NCBI RefSeq assembly: GCF_004379255.2
Contig: NC_056038.1
Location: 23,982,061-24,046,060, forward strand
Direction of reading: 5' to 3'
Source of the DNA: Salvia splendens
Lineage: Eukaryota > Streptophyta > Magnoliopsida > Lamiales > Lamiaceae
DNA length: 64,000 nucleotides
In this document: positions 33,977 through 44,210 of the stretch, in pieces
How positions within the stretch are numbered: position 1 is the first letter of the stretch
Layout: every line of letters begins with the position of its first letter
Position numbers and translations under genes: made by a program
The notes under the pieces: generated by a model
Database searches by the model: none
Seen by the model: the letters and a program-made list of their open reading frames with translations, nothing else
What the model was told of the DNA's origin: nothing

Positions 33977-34368
33977 TACTCACAACTTCATGCTTTATTA
34001 TGCTCTAAGATTTGCAATATTATATTTTTATTATTTTCTAATTTATTGCATTTTATAATTGTTTTTTGATATATAGATATTAATAATATTTTTTTAAATT
34101 TATCGACCCCCCATATTTATTGGAAGGCGCACAAGCAATTCCAGCCTAGTTGTGAAGCTGCTGGACATGCATGTGACGAACCCAATTATTCAATACTGTT
34201 GTCGGTGGCCTTATGATAATCCTGCAATAACTTCTAACCACTACATCCCAAGTATATGAATTTTGAATAGATTAGTAATGGGCAGTAGGTAATTAAGGTG
34301 AAGATGAGTAAACTGGGTTGAAATTAAATATGTACAAGGGAGGAAGAGTCTGCATAGGGGACGAATAC

Positions 34369-34385
34369 ATGAGAGAGAGAGAGAG
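34369..34385. repeat. GA microsatellite
   Basis: About eight GA units within an intron. Confidence 0.8.
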
Positions 34386-35138
34386 TTGGCAGAGTGGTCG
34401 GGATAGAGGGAAAAAGAGGGTCAAGAGAGAGATAGAAGAAAAGGACAAAAGGGGCATTATTGTCTGGAAAGAAGACTTTCAATTATACATCCCCAATAGT
34501 TTTGGGACCAATTATGTAGTTTACTCATAAAAATTGATGAATTAAAACAATGGAGTTGTGGAAGAAATTTGAAATCCTGATGCAGCCAGCACAGCTAAAA
34601 AGTGGAGTTGTGGCTGAACCTTAAGACACCTCCAATGTTCTAACAGGCACTAAGGCTATGCAGCACGCATGCAGGGGCCTAGCATCATCCTAGGTGCAAT
34701 TAAAAGCTTCTATTTTTCTTTAAGGGAATGGGGGGTGGATGGCCAAGGGCCACCAGAGGCCTTGGCAGGACCTATAGAACAACTAGAGACATTAACGAAA
34801 CAGCACAAAATAAGGCTACTATTTCAACAGGAATAAAATAAAACATATATGTGAGAAAAATCACAACACAAACATAATAACCATCCCATTCATGCTATTT
34901 TGTCATTAGAAAGTAACATATCTTAGCTTAATTGATGGCTTTAGAAAGTCATACACAAGACAAAGGCATCCCAAGTTTGAACAGGTGTCCAGAATTTAGC
35001 AGACTCAATTCCACAGATTGGAAAAAAAAAACATATTTACAAGTTTTAGAAACATAGGGAAGTGTAGATCACCATATTTAGTTTCATTATTTTGCAATGA
35101 CACATGATGCAACCAAAAGAATTATCACTATTGCATAC

Positions 35139-35271
35139 CTTCAGGAAGCAGGAATGCAAGTCAACAGCATCTCAGCTCTCTCCCCACTGTCCAAGTTCAT
35201 AGACTTTTCCCACGACAACTGAAGCAAATCCATTGGAATCTTACCCATGAAGCAGTGACCTCCAACATTAG
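35139..35271 (-). pseudogene. EMF2-like: EMF2-like exon with reading-frame slip
   Basis: 133 bp. Starts (A)NVGGHCFMGKIPMDLLQL and continues SWEKSMNLDSGERAEMLLT, matching GGHCLWSKIP..SW of EMF2. In this frame a TGA appears at the exon end. The last codons in another frame read HSCFLK, which is what the family has and what keeps phase with the next exon (TGCFGEDK). So the length is off by a number not divisible by three, about 20 bp before the donor AAG|GTATGC. Small deletion or sequencing error; both borders are otherwise consistent. Confidence 0.85.
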
Positions 35272-35734
35272 CTATCATCATTAAGGAACACTTAGGCAAT
35301 AAACCAGATAAATAAAAGGAAGAAACCAGAGGTGAAAGAGAAAATAGAAGGAGAGGGCAGAACCTAAAGCCTCAATAATAAGTTGCAATATAAAAGAAAA
35401 TATAATACATAGCTTCTCTACCTCCTAAGATTCTAGTAAAAAAATAAAATTTTGCATTTTCGGATCAAACAATTTCTTAAAAATCTGACAACCAACAAAA
35501 TTAGAATTTAAAAGAGACCAGATTAAATGTTGATACTCCATTTCCAGTTGATATATTACTGAAGCAGCCTAATCTAATAGAATACACCTATCCAGTATAT
35601 TCTAACTCACCTGGAAATAATGGCGCATCCAGGTGCTCCTTAAACAATTCAGCTACAAGATAGCTGCAAAACATGACAAATTTGCAAGCTTGTAGTATAA
35701 GTTAATGTAGACGTCAAGTATGGAAAAAGCATAC

Positions 35735-35894
35735 CACAACTAACAAACAAAATTGTAATAGAGCCTGATTTGACATCTGCTGATAGTTTATTAATCTCCG
35801 GAAGAATAAATTTTGCTTGATCCTGGTACATTGCTTCATCTCCAGTACATTTAGTAAATATACATTCTCGACTAAATCGGTAAACTGTGGAATA
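35735..35894 (-). CDS. EMF2-like: EMF2-like exon (YSTVYRFSR)
   Basis: 160 bp. Encodes YSTVYRFSRECIFTKC and FILPEINKLSADVKSGSITI then LFVSC, matching EYSAVYRFSRACIL..FLLPDMNRLALEAKSGSLAILFISF. Donor TTGTG|GTATGC, acceptor AATTCAG. Confidence 0.93.
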
Positions 35895-35978
35895 CTGAAT
35901 TAATAAGAAGTCAGAGAGAGAGAGAGCACTGAAGGACATACCAAGAAATCTAATAAGTTCTACAGAACTCAACACTAC
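35895..35978 (-). other. 84-bp intron that is open in frame
   Basis: GTAGTG...ATTCAG, exactly 28 codons with no stop, between two EMF2 exons in phase 0. A pyrimidine (CT) run precedes the acceptor. Retention would add 28 residues without a frame change. EMF2 homologues lack this segment, so it is an intron. Confidence 0.85.
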
Positions 35979-36093
35979 CTCTACAACTGCAGGACTATAA
36001 ACGGGTCTATCCAACATTATACACAAAGGTAATAGATTTTGAATTTGAGATTCATCATTTACAGTTGATGGTAGTGATATTGTCATTTCAATC
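35979..36093 (-). CDS. EMF2-like: EMF2-like first exon found (RIEMTISL)
   Basis: 115 bp. Encodes (R)IEMTISLPSTVNDESQIQN and LLPLCIMLDRPVYSPAVVE, matching RRIQMTVFL..LFPLYILLARLVSPKPVAE of EMF2. Acceptor TTTGTAG. Phase 1 at its start means at least one more upstream exon existed (the CLHYKIEAKHKR region), which I could not find up to 38404. Confidence 0.92.
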
Positions 36094-36166
36094 CTACAAA
36101 CAAAGAAATGCACATGTAAACTGCATCAGTATTGCAAAAGAAGAAAGAAAATACAGTAGTGGTAAG

Positions 36167-36412
36167 TACTCCCTCCGTACTACAACAGTAGTAGAGTCAT
36201 TTCATTTTCTACATTCATTTTAGAAAAATAACTATAAATAGTTAAAGTGGAGAAAGAGTTCAGAAAGAGAGAGAATATTGTACATAAGACTTTTCCTACA
36301 TTATTCTCTTTTCTACTTTACTCTCTCTTTACTTTAACTATTTATTACTATCATTTTTTAAAAACGAGTGTAGAAAATGAAATGACTCCACTACTGTGGA
36401 ACGGAGGGAGTA
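36167..36412. mobile_element. MITE 10
   Basis: 246 bp, ends TACTCCCTCCGTACTACAAC and ACTGTGGAACGGAGGGAGTA. Confidence 0.88.
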
Positions 36413-36982
36413 ATATTTAAGGGAGGACCAATGGAAGATCTTGCAAATATGTTTAGATTGCCCATTGTGATTAACCTTCAGACCCAATCAGTATTTTAGG
36501 GTAAAAGAGACAAAACATTATAGGCCCAACCAGTCCAAGATTCAAAAAAATAAAATTGGAGGACACCATACAAAGCTTGTTATAAAAGAAACAAGGAATA
36601 AGGAGCCAAGACCGAGGAAAGAGACAGCATAAGGCCATCCACAACGCTGTCTCTATACCGTCTCTTAAACCGTCTCTTAACTACTATTTGAGCACTATTT
36701 GAGGGCCCCACTGTCCTTTTTTCCTCCATCTCTTAACTAAGAGACGGAACCTGCAACGCTCCGTCTCTTAACCGTCTCTATACCGTCTCTTAATTACTAT
36801 TCATTCAATTTAATTTATAATTTTTTTTTAAAACCCAATTCAATTTAAACAAACACACTTTATTAAAATTAAAACAAAAAAAAACACACAAAATAAAAAA
36901 AACACACACAAAAAAAAAATTTAAAAAAAACACAAAATAAAAAAACACACAAAATAAAAAAAAAACTAATCGGAAGGGCTAA

Positions 36983-37271
36983 TCATCGCCCACTTCCACC
37001 GCCTCGGCCTACTCCCGGCGTGGGATCAACTGGAAAATCCTCCCGGATCTGGGATAATCCCTGCGAAAACCGCGGGACGTTGGGACGAACATATGCATCA
37101 AGGTCAAAATTGGGTGGTTGGTACCCCCGGCGTCGCCGAACCCTGGGTCCCCGGCGTTGACGAACCTCCACCGCCCAATGTGTTGATCATGTTCTCCCAA
37201 TCGCCGAATGAGTTGAGATCCCACCCGCCGGAGCCGGAGCCGCCATAGTTGCCCTCGCCGTCGCCGGACAT
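36983..37271 (-). pseudogene. Remnant of a transposon ORF start
   Basis: ATG at 37271 (MSGDGEGNYGGSGSGGWDLN), glycine-rich with WENMINTLGGGG. One frame change near 37100 leads to DLDAYVRPNVPRFSQGLSQI. It could be the front of the Myb/SANT-type ORF1 that accompanies Harbinger transposases; this assignment is inference only. Confidence 0.4.
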
Positions 37272-37499
37272 CTTGAGTTGGGTTATGAAAATTTCAGCGA
37301 AAATTTGAGAGAAAATTTAGATGATAGGAAGAATAGATGTATAGTTGTGTGTAAATGAGGATGGGTTTAGGAGTATTTATAGAGTAAAAAATTTAATAAA
37401 AAACAAAAAAATATAAAAAAAAACAAAAAAACGGTAATAATACCGTTACAAAATTTTTTTTTTTATTTAAATTCGATTTTTTTTTAAAAAAATATTTAT

Positions 37500-37739
37500 T
37501 GCGTCAGCACGTGACGACGCCCACTCGCGGGCCGGCGAGTGGGCGTCACGCACGACGCCGGGCTGCGCCACGTCGCCTAGGCGCGTGGCGAGACAGCTCG
37601 TCTCGTGGCTCGCCGAGGCGAGACGCGCGACGAGACGCGCGACGAGACGGGACGAGATGGAGGCTGCAACGCGTCTCGCCGGGGTCTCGTCTCGCTGAGA
37701 CGAGACGCGAGACGCCGGCGAGACCCGTTGTGGATGGTC
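37500..37739. repeat. GC-rich terminal region with GAGACG/CGTCTC repeats
   Basis: Dense direct and inverted copies of GACGAGACG and CGTCTCG, including CCCACTCGCGGGCCGGCGAGTGGG-type palindromes (arms CCCACTCGC/GCGAGTGGG). Contrasts with the AT-rich surroundings. The opposite end carries CCGTCTCTTAA repeats (36655-36795), so both subterminal regions carry CGTCTC words. Confidence 0.8.
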
Positions 37740-38404
37740 TAACTTATCTTTAGTAGAGCTATAATTAAGTTCAGAAAGTACCAAACAAGAGTGCGCAAGA
37801 ATATTATCGCTCATGGATAAAAATATAAATGGTTGAGCAATAGGTGGAGCCAAGGAGGCAATGTAAACATTTCCTATAATCATGGCATATGAAACGTATG
37901 GTACGAAAGACACGATTAATAATGAAGAAGGTGCCAGAACAGGAAATAAAATAAATTAAAGATAAGCACTGCTCCTATGACTAAGAGATCATTATCCTAT
38001 AAGGCCACAACATAAATAGCAGAACTAAACTTTAACCTTAAATCCAGACTTTAAAAAAGATTGCAACTTGAATAAATCTCTAAAAGATAACCTATCTCAA
38101 AGACTTCACCAATGATGAGACTTTTGCTAACAAGATTTAACTAAGTAACAATTAATAAACTAAAAGTTACAGCTGCAGATCATTATCAATACTCCCCTTG
38201 TCGAAATAGCGTTGCCCACAAGGCTGGAATTGAAACCGGCCAAGAGGGCTTATTTCAAGCTTGAAGACATGAGCAAATGTGTAGACTCACATAAACTCCA
38301 AAAAGGCAAAACATGAAAATTGCATGACGAGCCGAAGAGCAGTGGGTGTGAATAATTGGATGGAAAGTAGTGGATTCAATGGAGGCAGCGACAGATAGTG
38401 GTTG

Positions 38405-38615
38405 TGTTAGAATATGGAAAGGGAATAATTTGTAATTAGGGAACAAATCATGGGATTGATATGTGTAATTGATAGAATCATAATTAGGGGATCTCCTACC
38501 ATATGTAAATTAGGGCAACTTTCTATATTAAGAGAGTTGCTCCGGTCGATCATTAACACACAGAAATTCATCCCAACCATGGCTATTGCTTCTTCCCTCT
38601 CGGTTATCAAATTCA
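38405..38615 (+). mobile_element. Short 5' LTR of copia H
   Basis: About 211 bp from TGTTAGAATATGG to TTCA, just before the primer site. Boundaries set by TG/CA and the primer position; no second LTR is available for comparison. Confidence 0.65.
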
Positions 38616-38618
38616 ATA

Positions 38619-38633
38619 TGGTACCAGAGCAGG
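38619..38633 (+). promoter_or_regulatory. Primer binding site of copia H
   Basis: TGGTACCAGAGCAGG, a common variant of the initiator tRNA-Met site in plant copia elements. Confidence 0.88.
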
Positions 38634-38730
38634 TTGAGCAATAGGGACTCAGAATATAACATCATCATCGTCCAAATACCAATCTCGAACCCCGGCCAAG
38701 AGGCAATAACCTGCAATCATCAGAAACACG

Positions 38731-40185
38731 ATGTCAGAATCAGAAAACGAGAACAAAAGTTCGATTGTGAACGTCTCGGACGACATCACAATGAAGTTTG
38801 CAGAATTTTTCCGACACCTCCAGACCGCACCAATCCCCCCACGACCAACGACGGTAAACGCAGACAACCTCGGTGAGGTAGTCGTCTCAACCAAGTTATC
38901 GGGAGACAACTACCCTCGGCGAACCTCATCAGATGTGCAATTGGGGAAAAGGGTTTAACCTCCCACATCTCGGAGGATTTAGAACCACCGGCAGAAACAG
39001 ATCTCAGCCACGAGACATGGCAAAAATTGGATCACTGCGTGTTCGGGTGGATTATCAACAACATGGAGCCCGAACTCGTGAATGAGGTATCACAATACCC
39101 AACTGCTCGAGAACTTTGGGAGGGCTAGCTGTGACATACGGCAGTGGAGGAGACTCACTCCAAGTCTACGATTTGCACCGGAAAGCAAGCAACATCAAAC
39201 AGGGCGAAATGAACCTCGAACAGCTGTGGAACCGACTCCAAAGCCTTTGGATGTCAATTGATAGAAAGAAGCCAAATCCGATGAAGGACCCGGAGGATAT
39301 CATGGTCTACAATCGAGAGAGACAAGAGACCAGGCTCTTCCAATTCCTAAAGGCCCTCAACGATGAACACGAAGTAACCCGGAGAGAAATTCTCAAGCTG
39401 GAGCCCTTACCCTCGGTTCGGGACGCCTACGCGACGGTCCGGCGTGAAGCAAAAAACGACGAAGTACTCAAACCCCAGATTACCGAAGGGAGAGAACATC
39501 AAACCAACAGCGGAATCGGGACGGGACTTGCGTCTCGCAGTGGGGGACGGTCGGGGCAGACCCCTGGTCGAGGAGAAGAGCGACGGACAGAAGACGATCG
39601 AAATAAACTGATCTGCAGCCATTGCGGGGGGAGAAAGCACACAAAAGACCAGTGCTTCCTCCTCGTAGAGTACCCAGAGTGGTGGGACGAGATGAAGCGG
39701 AAGAGAGCTTCACGAAATGGCAACCGCCGAGGAGGACCAGGGACGACCACACCAATCTGAGGAGACCCGGCTTCCGGCGCCGCTTGCGCGGCGGGTAGCA
39801 CTAGCACCCTCACCGGCAGGATCGTCGAAACTGAGGGAGGAAGAGAGCTAGCGGCGCAAGAAGGGGAGGAAGTGGCAGCGGAGAGGGTTTGTCGAGGTAG
39901 AGGGGGGTAAATTTTGCACATAAACCCCTCAAAAACAGGTTCTTTATTTAATATACCCCCATATTTGCCATTATCACATAATATACCCACATCTTTGCCA
40001 TTATCACAGAACACGCCCCATGTTTCCAGAAAATTGTGTCAAACACCCCTGGATAGTCCGAAATTAGTTAATAAGCCCCATTACTCACATATTGTTGGAA
40101 AAAGGCCCAAATATAGCCCATTCTCTAAAATTAACTCCAAAATTCAGTGCAAAAATAGGTTTTATGTGCTTGAAACACTCTCTAC
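38731..40185 (+). pseudogene. gag: Copia H gag, two frameshifts and two stops
   Basis: MSESENENKSS start; LSGDNY motif near 38905; then frame changes at about 38915 and 39115. The central part (39116-39760) holds the UBN2-type core (VYDLHRKASNIKQGEMNLEQ, MVYNRERQETRLFQFLKALN) and a zinc knuckle CSHCGGRKHTKDQCF. After a TGA at 39758 and a TAA near 39908 the same frame continues open to 40185 with a short peptide repeat (PYLPLSHNIP, TSLPLSQNTP), the gag-protease linker. Copia G cuts it at 40186. Confidence 0.82.
39914..40010 (+). repeat. Short direct repeat in the copia H gag linker
   Basis: Two copies of a block reading CATA(T/C)TTGCCATTATCACA (about 39950-39972 and 39985-40008), giving the peptide repeat LPLSHN/LPLSQN. 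It lies in an open frame. Confidence 0.7.
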
Positions 40186-41641
40186 TGTTAGGATTGGTAT
40201 ACTGAAAAGCATATTTTGAGCATGTTGCACGGATAGAATTGCTTGTATACAATAAATTCTACAATCCACTTTTAACCCAAGGCGAGAAGAATTAATTTTA
40301 TCGCATTGGTGTTTGCTTATGCATTTATAAGATGTTTCTCAAACATTTAAATGTATAAGAAGCAAATAAGTCTAATTCTTCTACATAGTAGACTGGTCGT
40401 GAACGACGTTCACAGAAGGTGACGCAGTCGGTCCTTTGTAGAAGAGAAATAGAATTTCACAACCTAGATAGGCTTTGGCTACTTATCGTGAAAGGTTGCA
40501 GTGTCAGTCCGCATGTTTCCTTACCTTAGGAAATAAACGACACTGGTGTGGTATAGCACTGAAGGATCTAACAGTTGAGATAAGTCTTTCTTGCTATTTA
40601 CTGCGAGGTCTCGGTGATTGTTATTTCTTAATCATTGTTGACATAACATTGAGCATACGATATTGATTATGCACTACTTTGATTTATCAAATGGTGCGGA
40701 TTTTTCGCAATCCAAGAATCCTAGTATCTTGGGTAGTGGTGATCAATGTCTAGAGGTGCTAGTATTGTTATTGCAATGAATCGTGTGCTGGGTGAGTCCA
40801 GTTTGATAATATCCTCAAGAGGTGATCGAAAAAGGTTTTATTATTCAGAAACCCGGCCGGTTGGAATTTATTCCAGAATAATAAATAAAGATTTTGAACT
40901 AGACAACTATTGGAAAAAGATATTAATTAATTAAAGTCAAATAACAGACTTAAATTAATTAATGGATATTTATATCTTAAACACGTGATAATAAATTAAA
41001 GAGATAAAGCCCGGATTACTCATAATTTGGGATTGGACGGGTAGTCAATATTATTTTACTGTAGTGGCTGATAATAATATTCTGTCGGACTTGTATTAAA
41101 TTGGGGCTTAATTTAATTAGTAAAAGTCCAACAGGTTTGGCCCAAGTCCAACCTCCATGGATCCCTAATCTGGCCCATCATAACTCTATATAAAAGAAGA
41201 TTAGAAAGGAGATTCAATAAAAATTAAGTGTTAATTTTCGTGCTCCCCTGTGGGAGTGGACGAAAAATCGGTTTTTGAAAAAACTGATATTCTGTCTCCT
41301 TTCTAATCAAGCCCTTTTCGATTCTGACAAGCTTTGCCCACCCAAGGGTCGGATTCTGAGTTCGGGATACAAATTAGAAGGTTCGTGGTTGAGTACGAAG
41401 AACATCACGTGGAGAAGGCGCAAGCAATCGACGATTCTTTGGAGAATCAGATCGGTAATTCTAAACCGTAGGAATTCATGTTTTAGGTTTTAATTCCTTT
41501 TACATGTATTATGTGCGTTCTTGGATGCAATTCTGTGTTTAACATGTAGTTAATTGATCCCATAATCGGTCAAATAGATCTGTAATTATGATTTATTTGT
41601 GTGCATAACTTCCGCTGTGCAAGGGGCTCCAAACCCCAGCA
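40186..41641 (+). mobile_element. 5' LTR of copia G
   Basis: About 1456 bp, starts TGTTAGGATTGGTATACTG and ends CCCAGCA two bases before the primer site. CTATATAAAAG at about 41187 is a good TATA box, placing the transcription start some 450 bp before the LTR end. Confidence 0.78.
41186..41196 (+). promoter_or_regulatory. Putative TATA box in the LTR of copia G
   Basis: CTATATAAAAG, the best core promoter motif in the LTR, upstream of the R region expected before the primer site. Confidence 0.55.
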
Positions 41642-41643
41642 AT

Positions 41644-41656
41644 TGGTATCAGAGCC
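41644..41656 (+). promoter_or_regulatory. Primer binding site of copia G
   Basis: TGGTATCAGAGCC, initiator tRNA-Met type. It is followed by an inverted copy (AGAGCCAATTTTTGGCTCT), so the site can fold into a hairpin. Confidence 0.9.
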
Positions 41657-42689
41657 AATTTTTGGCTCTGATTATGTGGATTAATTTCATGTTACGTGAA
41701 TTGATTGAATGCATAAGCGTTGTTTATATGTTTTGTACGTGTAAACAAAGTTCGTATCTTTGATCGAAATTTTTATTTCTCCGCCTTCACCTTCCACACG
41801 TATCGCCTAATTGCACGATTTGAAAGAATCAAATCTCATTTTTTTAAATATGTGATTTGTGATCTGTCATCATTACTTGTACATGTATGAAATGATTACA
41901 TATGATTACTTATTGTTATTGTAATCATTTTTTCGTGCATATTGTTACGTGGAGTGAATTGCGGTGATATACGCAAGAATTCATTTTGAATTGCGTGAAT
42001 GTAGTGATTCTATTAACTAATTTTTTGGTAAGCAATCATTACATGGTATTATGGTTTTGATTAACCATTGTTCAATTCGTACGTGATTTTGTATCACGAC
42101 GTCGGTGAATCGCTGCATTCGAATTGTTTGAGACATGGAACAACGGTGTTATCCGCAAGGCTGCCGAATCATGACAGCAGCATCTCCGGTGGCTGATCTG
42201 TTCCTAGAGGGCAGGCTGCCCTAGCCTTCGGGCTGGGTTTTCTTTGCGGTGCGGTGCAGCAGAAACGATGTGGCTGCCAGCGGGACTGTTGGGCTCGCAA
42301 AAGCGGCGATCGGGCAGCAGCGGGCGCGACGACGCTGCGACAACAGCGTCGGTATCCCGTAGTGCAGCGCCGGTGATGCGACGACGCAGCAGCAACATCA
42401 GCTGTTGTGGTTCGAGTGGGAGCCCTTCGTGGGCAGTTCTAGGCTCGAAAAAATAGTCGGCAAACGCCGGAGGCTGTTGTCACAGTGGTGTTCTGAGTTG
42501 GAGCCAAATGGCTGTTCCCGGGCTCGTGTGGTTGCGTTGAAATTTCCAAAGTTAGTTAGGGTTTCCTAAACCCTAGGAATAATTTTGGATATATTCAAGA
42601 TATAATTAGAATAAGTTTTGAATTTATCAATTTAATTGGATTATCTAAAATTTTATATTTTAATTAAAGTATGGATTAATGAGATATTT

Positions 42690-43725
42690 ATCCTTATTTT
42701 ATGGATTTAGATAGATTGAATTCTATCTAGATAAATCCTAGATAAATTTGGATAACAATAATTATTTTATTTTATCTTATGGATTTATATAGATTTAATT
42801 CTATGTGAATAAATCCTAGATAGGCTAGATAAATAATTAATTATATTTGGATTTTATCCTCATTTTATGGATTTAGATATATTTAATTATATCTAGAGAA
42901 ATCCTGGATGAATGTTGATGATAGTAATTAAATTTATTTACGTCATATGGATTTAGACAGATTTTATTCTATCTTGTTGAATCCTTGATTGACTAAGATA
43001 AATATTAATTAAGTTTATACATATCTTGTAGATATTGATAGATCTATATCTATCTAGAATATATCTTAGTAGATTTGTATAATTAAAATCCATATTTATC
43101 TTTATCTCGTGGATATTTATAGAATTAATTCTATTTAGAAAAATCCTAGTAGATTTAGATAATTAAATGTATCTCTATCTTATAGATATTGATAGATCTA
43201 TATCTATCTAGAATATATCTTAGAAGAATAAGATAATTGTTAATCCAGTATTGTAATTATCTTTTGGATTTAAGATAGATTTAGTTCTATCTAGTTAAAT
43301 CCTAGTTGAATTAATTAATATTAATTCTAGTTTATCCTAATTTTATGGATATAAATAGATTTATTTCTATTTAGAAAATATCCTAAATAAATTTGGATAA
43401 AGATAATACAAGATAATCCCAATCTAATTGGATTTTGATAAACTTAATTTTATCTAGAATAAATCCTAATAGATATGATATATTCTAGTTTCTTATTCTA
43501 AATAATCTAAGATTCTTTAAATCTTGGAATGATTGGATTTTATCTTCGTCTTATGGATTTGGAGAAATTTGTTTTTATCCTGAAATATCCTGGTAAGATT
43601 TAGATAATGATAATCCAAGCTCAGTTTTATCTTGAATTTTAGGATTTGATTTTATCCATGTAAAATCTAGAATAATCCTAAGAGGATTTAGATAGATTCA
43701 ATTCTATCTAGATAAATCCTAAATT
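42690..43725 (+). repeat. Degenerate ~80-bp tandem repeats with a hairpin in each unit
   Basis: About a dozen units. The core of each is GGATTTAGATAGATT, a short middle, then ATCTAGATAAATCC; the two halves are inverted copies. Clear units start near 42705, 42780, 42868, 42948, 43030, 43110, 43182, 43263, 43345, 43425 and 43685. Sequence varies between units but the paired arms mostly persist. Located in the leader of copia G. Confidence 0.75.
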
Positions 43726-44035
43726 AGTTTGGATAGTCATTATCCAAATAAATCGTATCAAATCCGAAATTCCTATTTTGGATAAGATAAGGAATTAATT
43801 ATTTAATTAAATCTCCCTAGATTTATTAAATAATTTCAATAATTATCCAGTGAGATTAATTATCATATTATTAAATGGATTTATCTATCTATTTGGTGTT
43901 AATCTGTTTTAAGTGGATTATCTGTCTTATCTACTTATGTGATGATTATGTAAAAACCATGTTTAAAATGACTAAGCGATAATTACAACAGTGCGTTGTA
44001 TATGGTCTCCATAAATTGGTCTATATATGAAGCAG

Positions 44036-44210
44036 TTTCTAATATTATCGCGACCCACCTTAGTGGGAGCAATAATCCTACGAAATAGCAAGTTCATAAG
44101 ATTAGACTTCTTAATGGTAAATTGTTTAATCTGGAAGCATGTTTCTAATATTATCGTGACCCACACTATTGGGAGCCATAATCCTACGAAATTGCAAGTT
44201 CATATGTTTA
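44036..44210 (+). repeat. Direct duplication in the leader of copia G
   Basis: A block starting TTTCTAATATTATCG and ending GCAAGTTCATA occurs at about 44036-44099 and again at about 44142-44205, with a few differences. Confidence 0.8.

Larger units (their letters stand above)
32856..35138 (-). other. EMF2-like intron with MITEs 8 and 9
   Basis: 2.3-kb intron. Holds two adjacent MITEs (33454-33710, 33723-33976), a GA microsatellite at about 34369-34385, and otherwise AT-rich sequence. The open frame at 34318-34530 has no homology I recognise. Confidence 0.75.
26037..36093 (-). pseudogene. EMF2-like: EMF2/VRN2-like VEFS-box Polycomb (PRC2) gene, partial and disrupted
   Basis: Thirteen exons can be spliced on the minus strand with GT-AG borders and consistent phases. 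They encode the N-terminal homology block, the C2H2 finger region and the VEFS box of plant Su(z)12 homologues (EMF2, VRN2). These are PRC2 subunits that bind the CLF/SWN methyltransferase in the nucleus and repress floral genes through H3K27me3. Missing from the window are the first exons (upstream of the RIEMT segment) and the acidic middle exons expected between 29814 and 28291. Damage: a reading-frame slip in exon 35139-35271 that creates a TGA, and a hAT-like insertion inside exon 30073-30791 that creates stops. Either break would remove the VEFS box. Family identity is near certain; pseudogene status is inferred and could be an allele or assembly effect. Confidence 0.85.
36633..37739 (-). 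mobile_element. PIF/Harbinger-type element, deletion derivative
   Basis: 1107 bp with terminal inverted repeats GGCCATCCACAACG and CGTTGTGGATGGTC, flanked by TAA on both sides (36630-36632, 37740-37742), the TSD of Harbinger elements. The interior has a broken ORF start (36983-37271), an A-rich stretch (about 36820-36965) and a very GC-rich end (37500-37739). No transposase remains. Confidence 0.82.
36094..38404 (-). other. Upstream intron or flank of the EMF2-like gene
   Basis: Holds MITE 10, the Harbinger-type element and, at 37743-38404, AT-rich sequence without homology. No EMF2 N-terminal exon seen on the minus strand. The copia element H begins at 38405, so any further exons may lie beyond the nested retrotransposons. 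Confidence 0.65.
38405..40185 (+). mobile_element. Ty1/copia element H with a short LTR (5' part)
   Basis: 5' LTR (38405-38615), iMet primer site and gag up to the point where copia G inserted at 40186. The pol region and 3' LTR are outside or lost. Orientation is opposite to the host gene. Confidence 0.8.

Noticed and set aside
34318..34530. 70-codon plus-strand open frame over the GA microsatellite
   Set aside because: Low complexity, antisense within an intron, no homology.
37467..37913. 148-codon open frame and its antisense partner
   Set aside because: Arises from the GC-rich CGTCTC repeat of the Harbinger-type end; no homology.
38405..40185. Gag-only non-autonomous element (TR-GAG type) for copia H
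   Set aside because: The open frame continues past gag until copia G cuts it at 40186, so the lack of pol is explained by that insertion.
42130..42460. GC-rich segment with short open frames on both strands as a captured gene
   Set aside because: Lies in the copia G leader; codons show no recognisable protein, and the two frames mirror each other.
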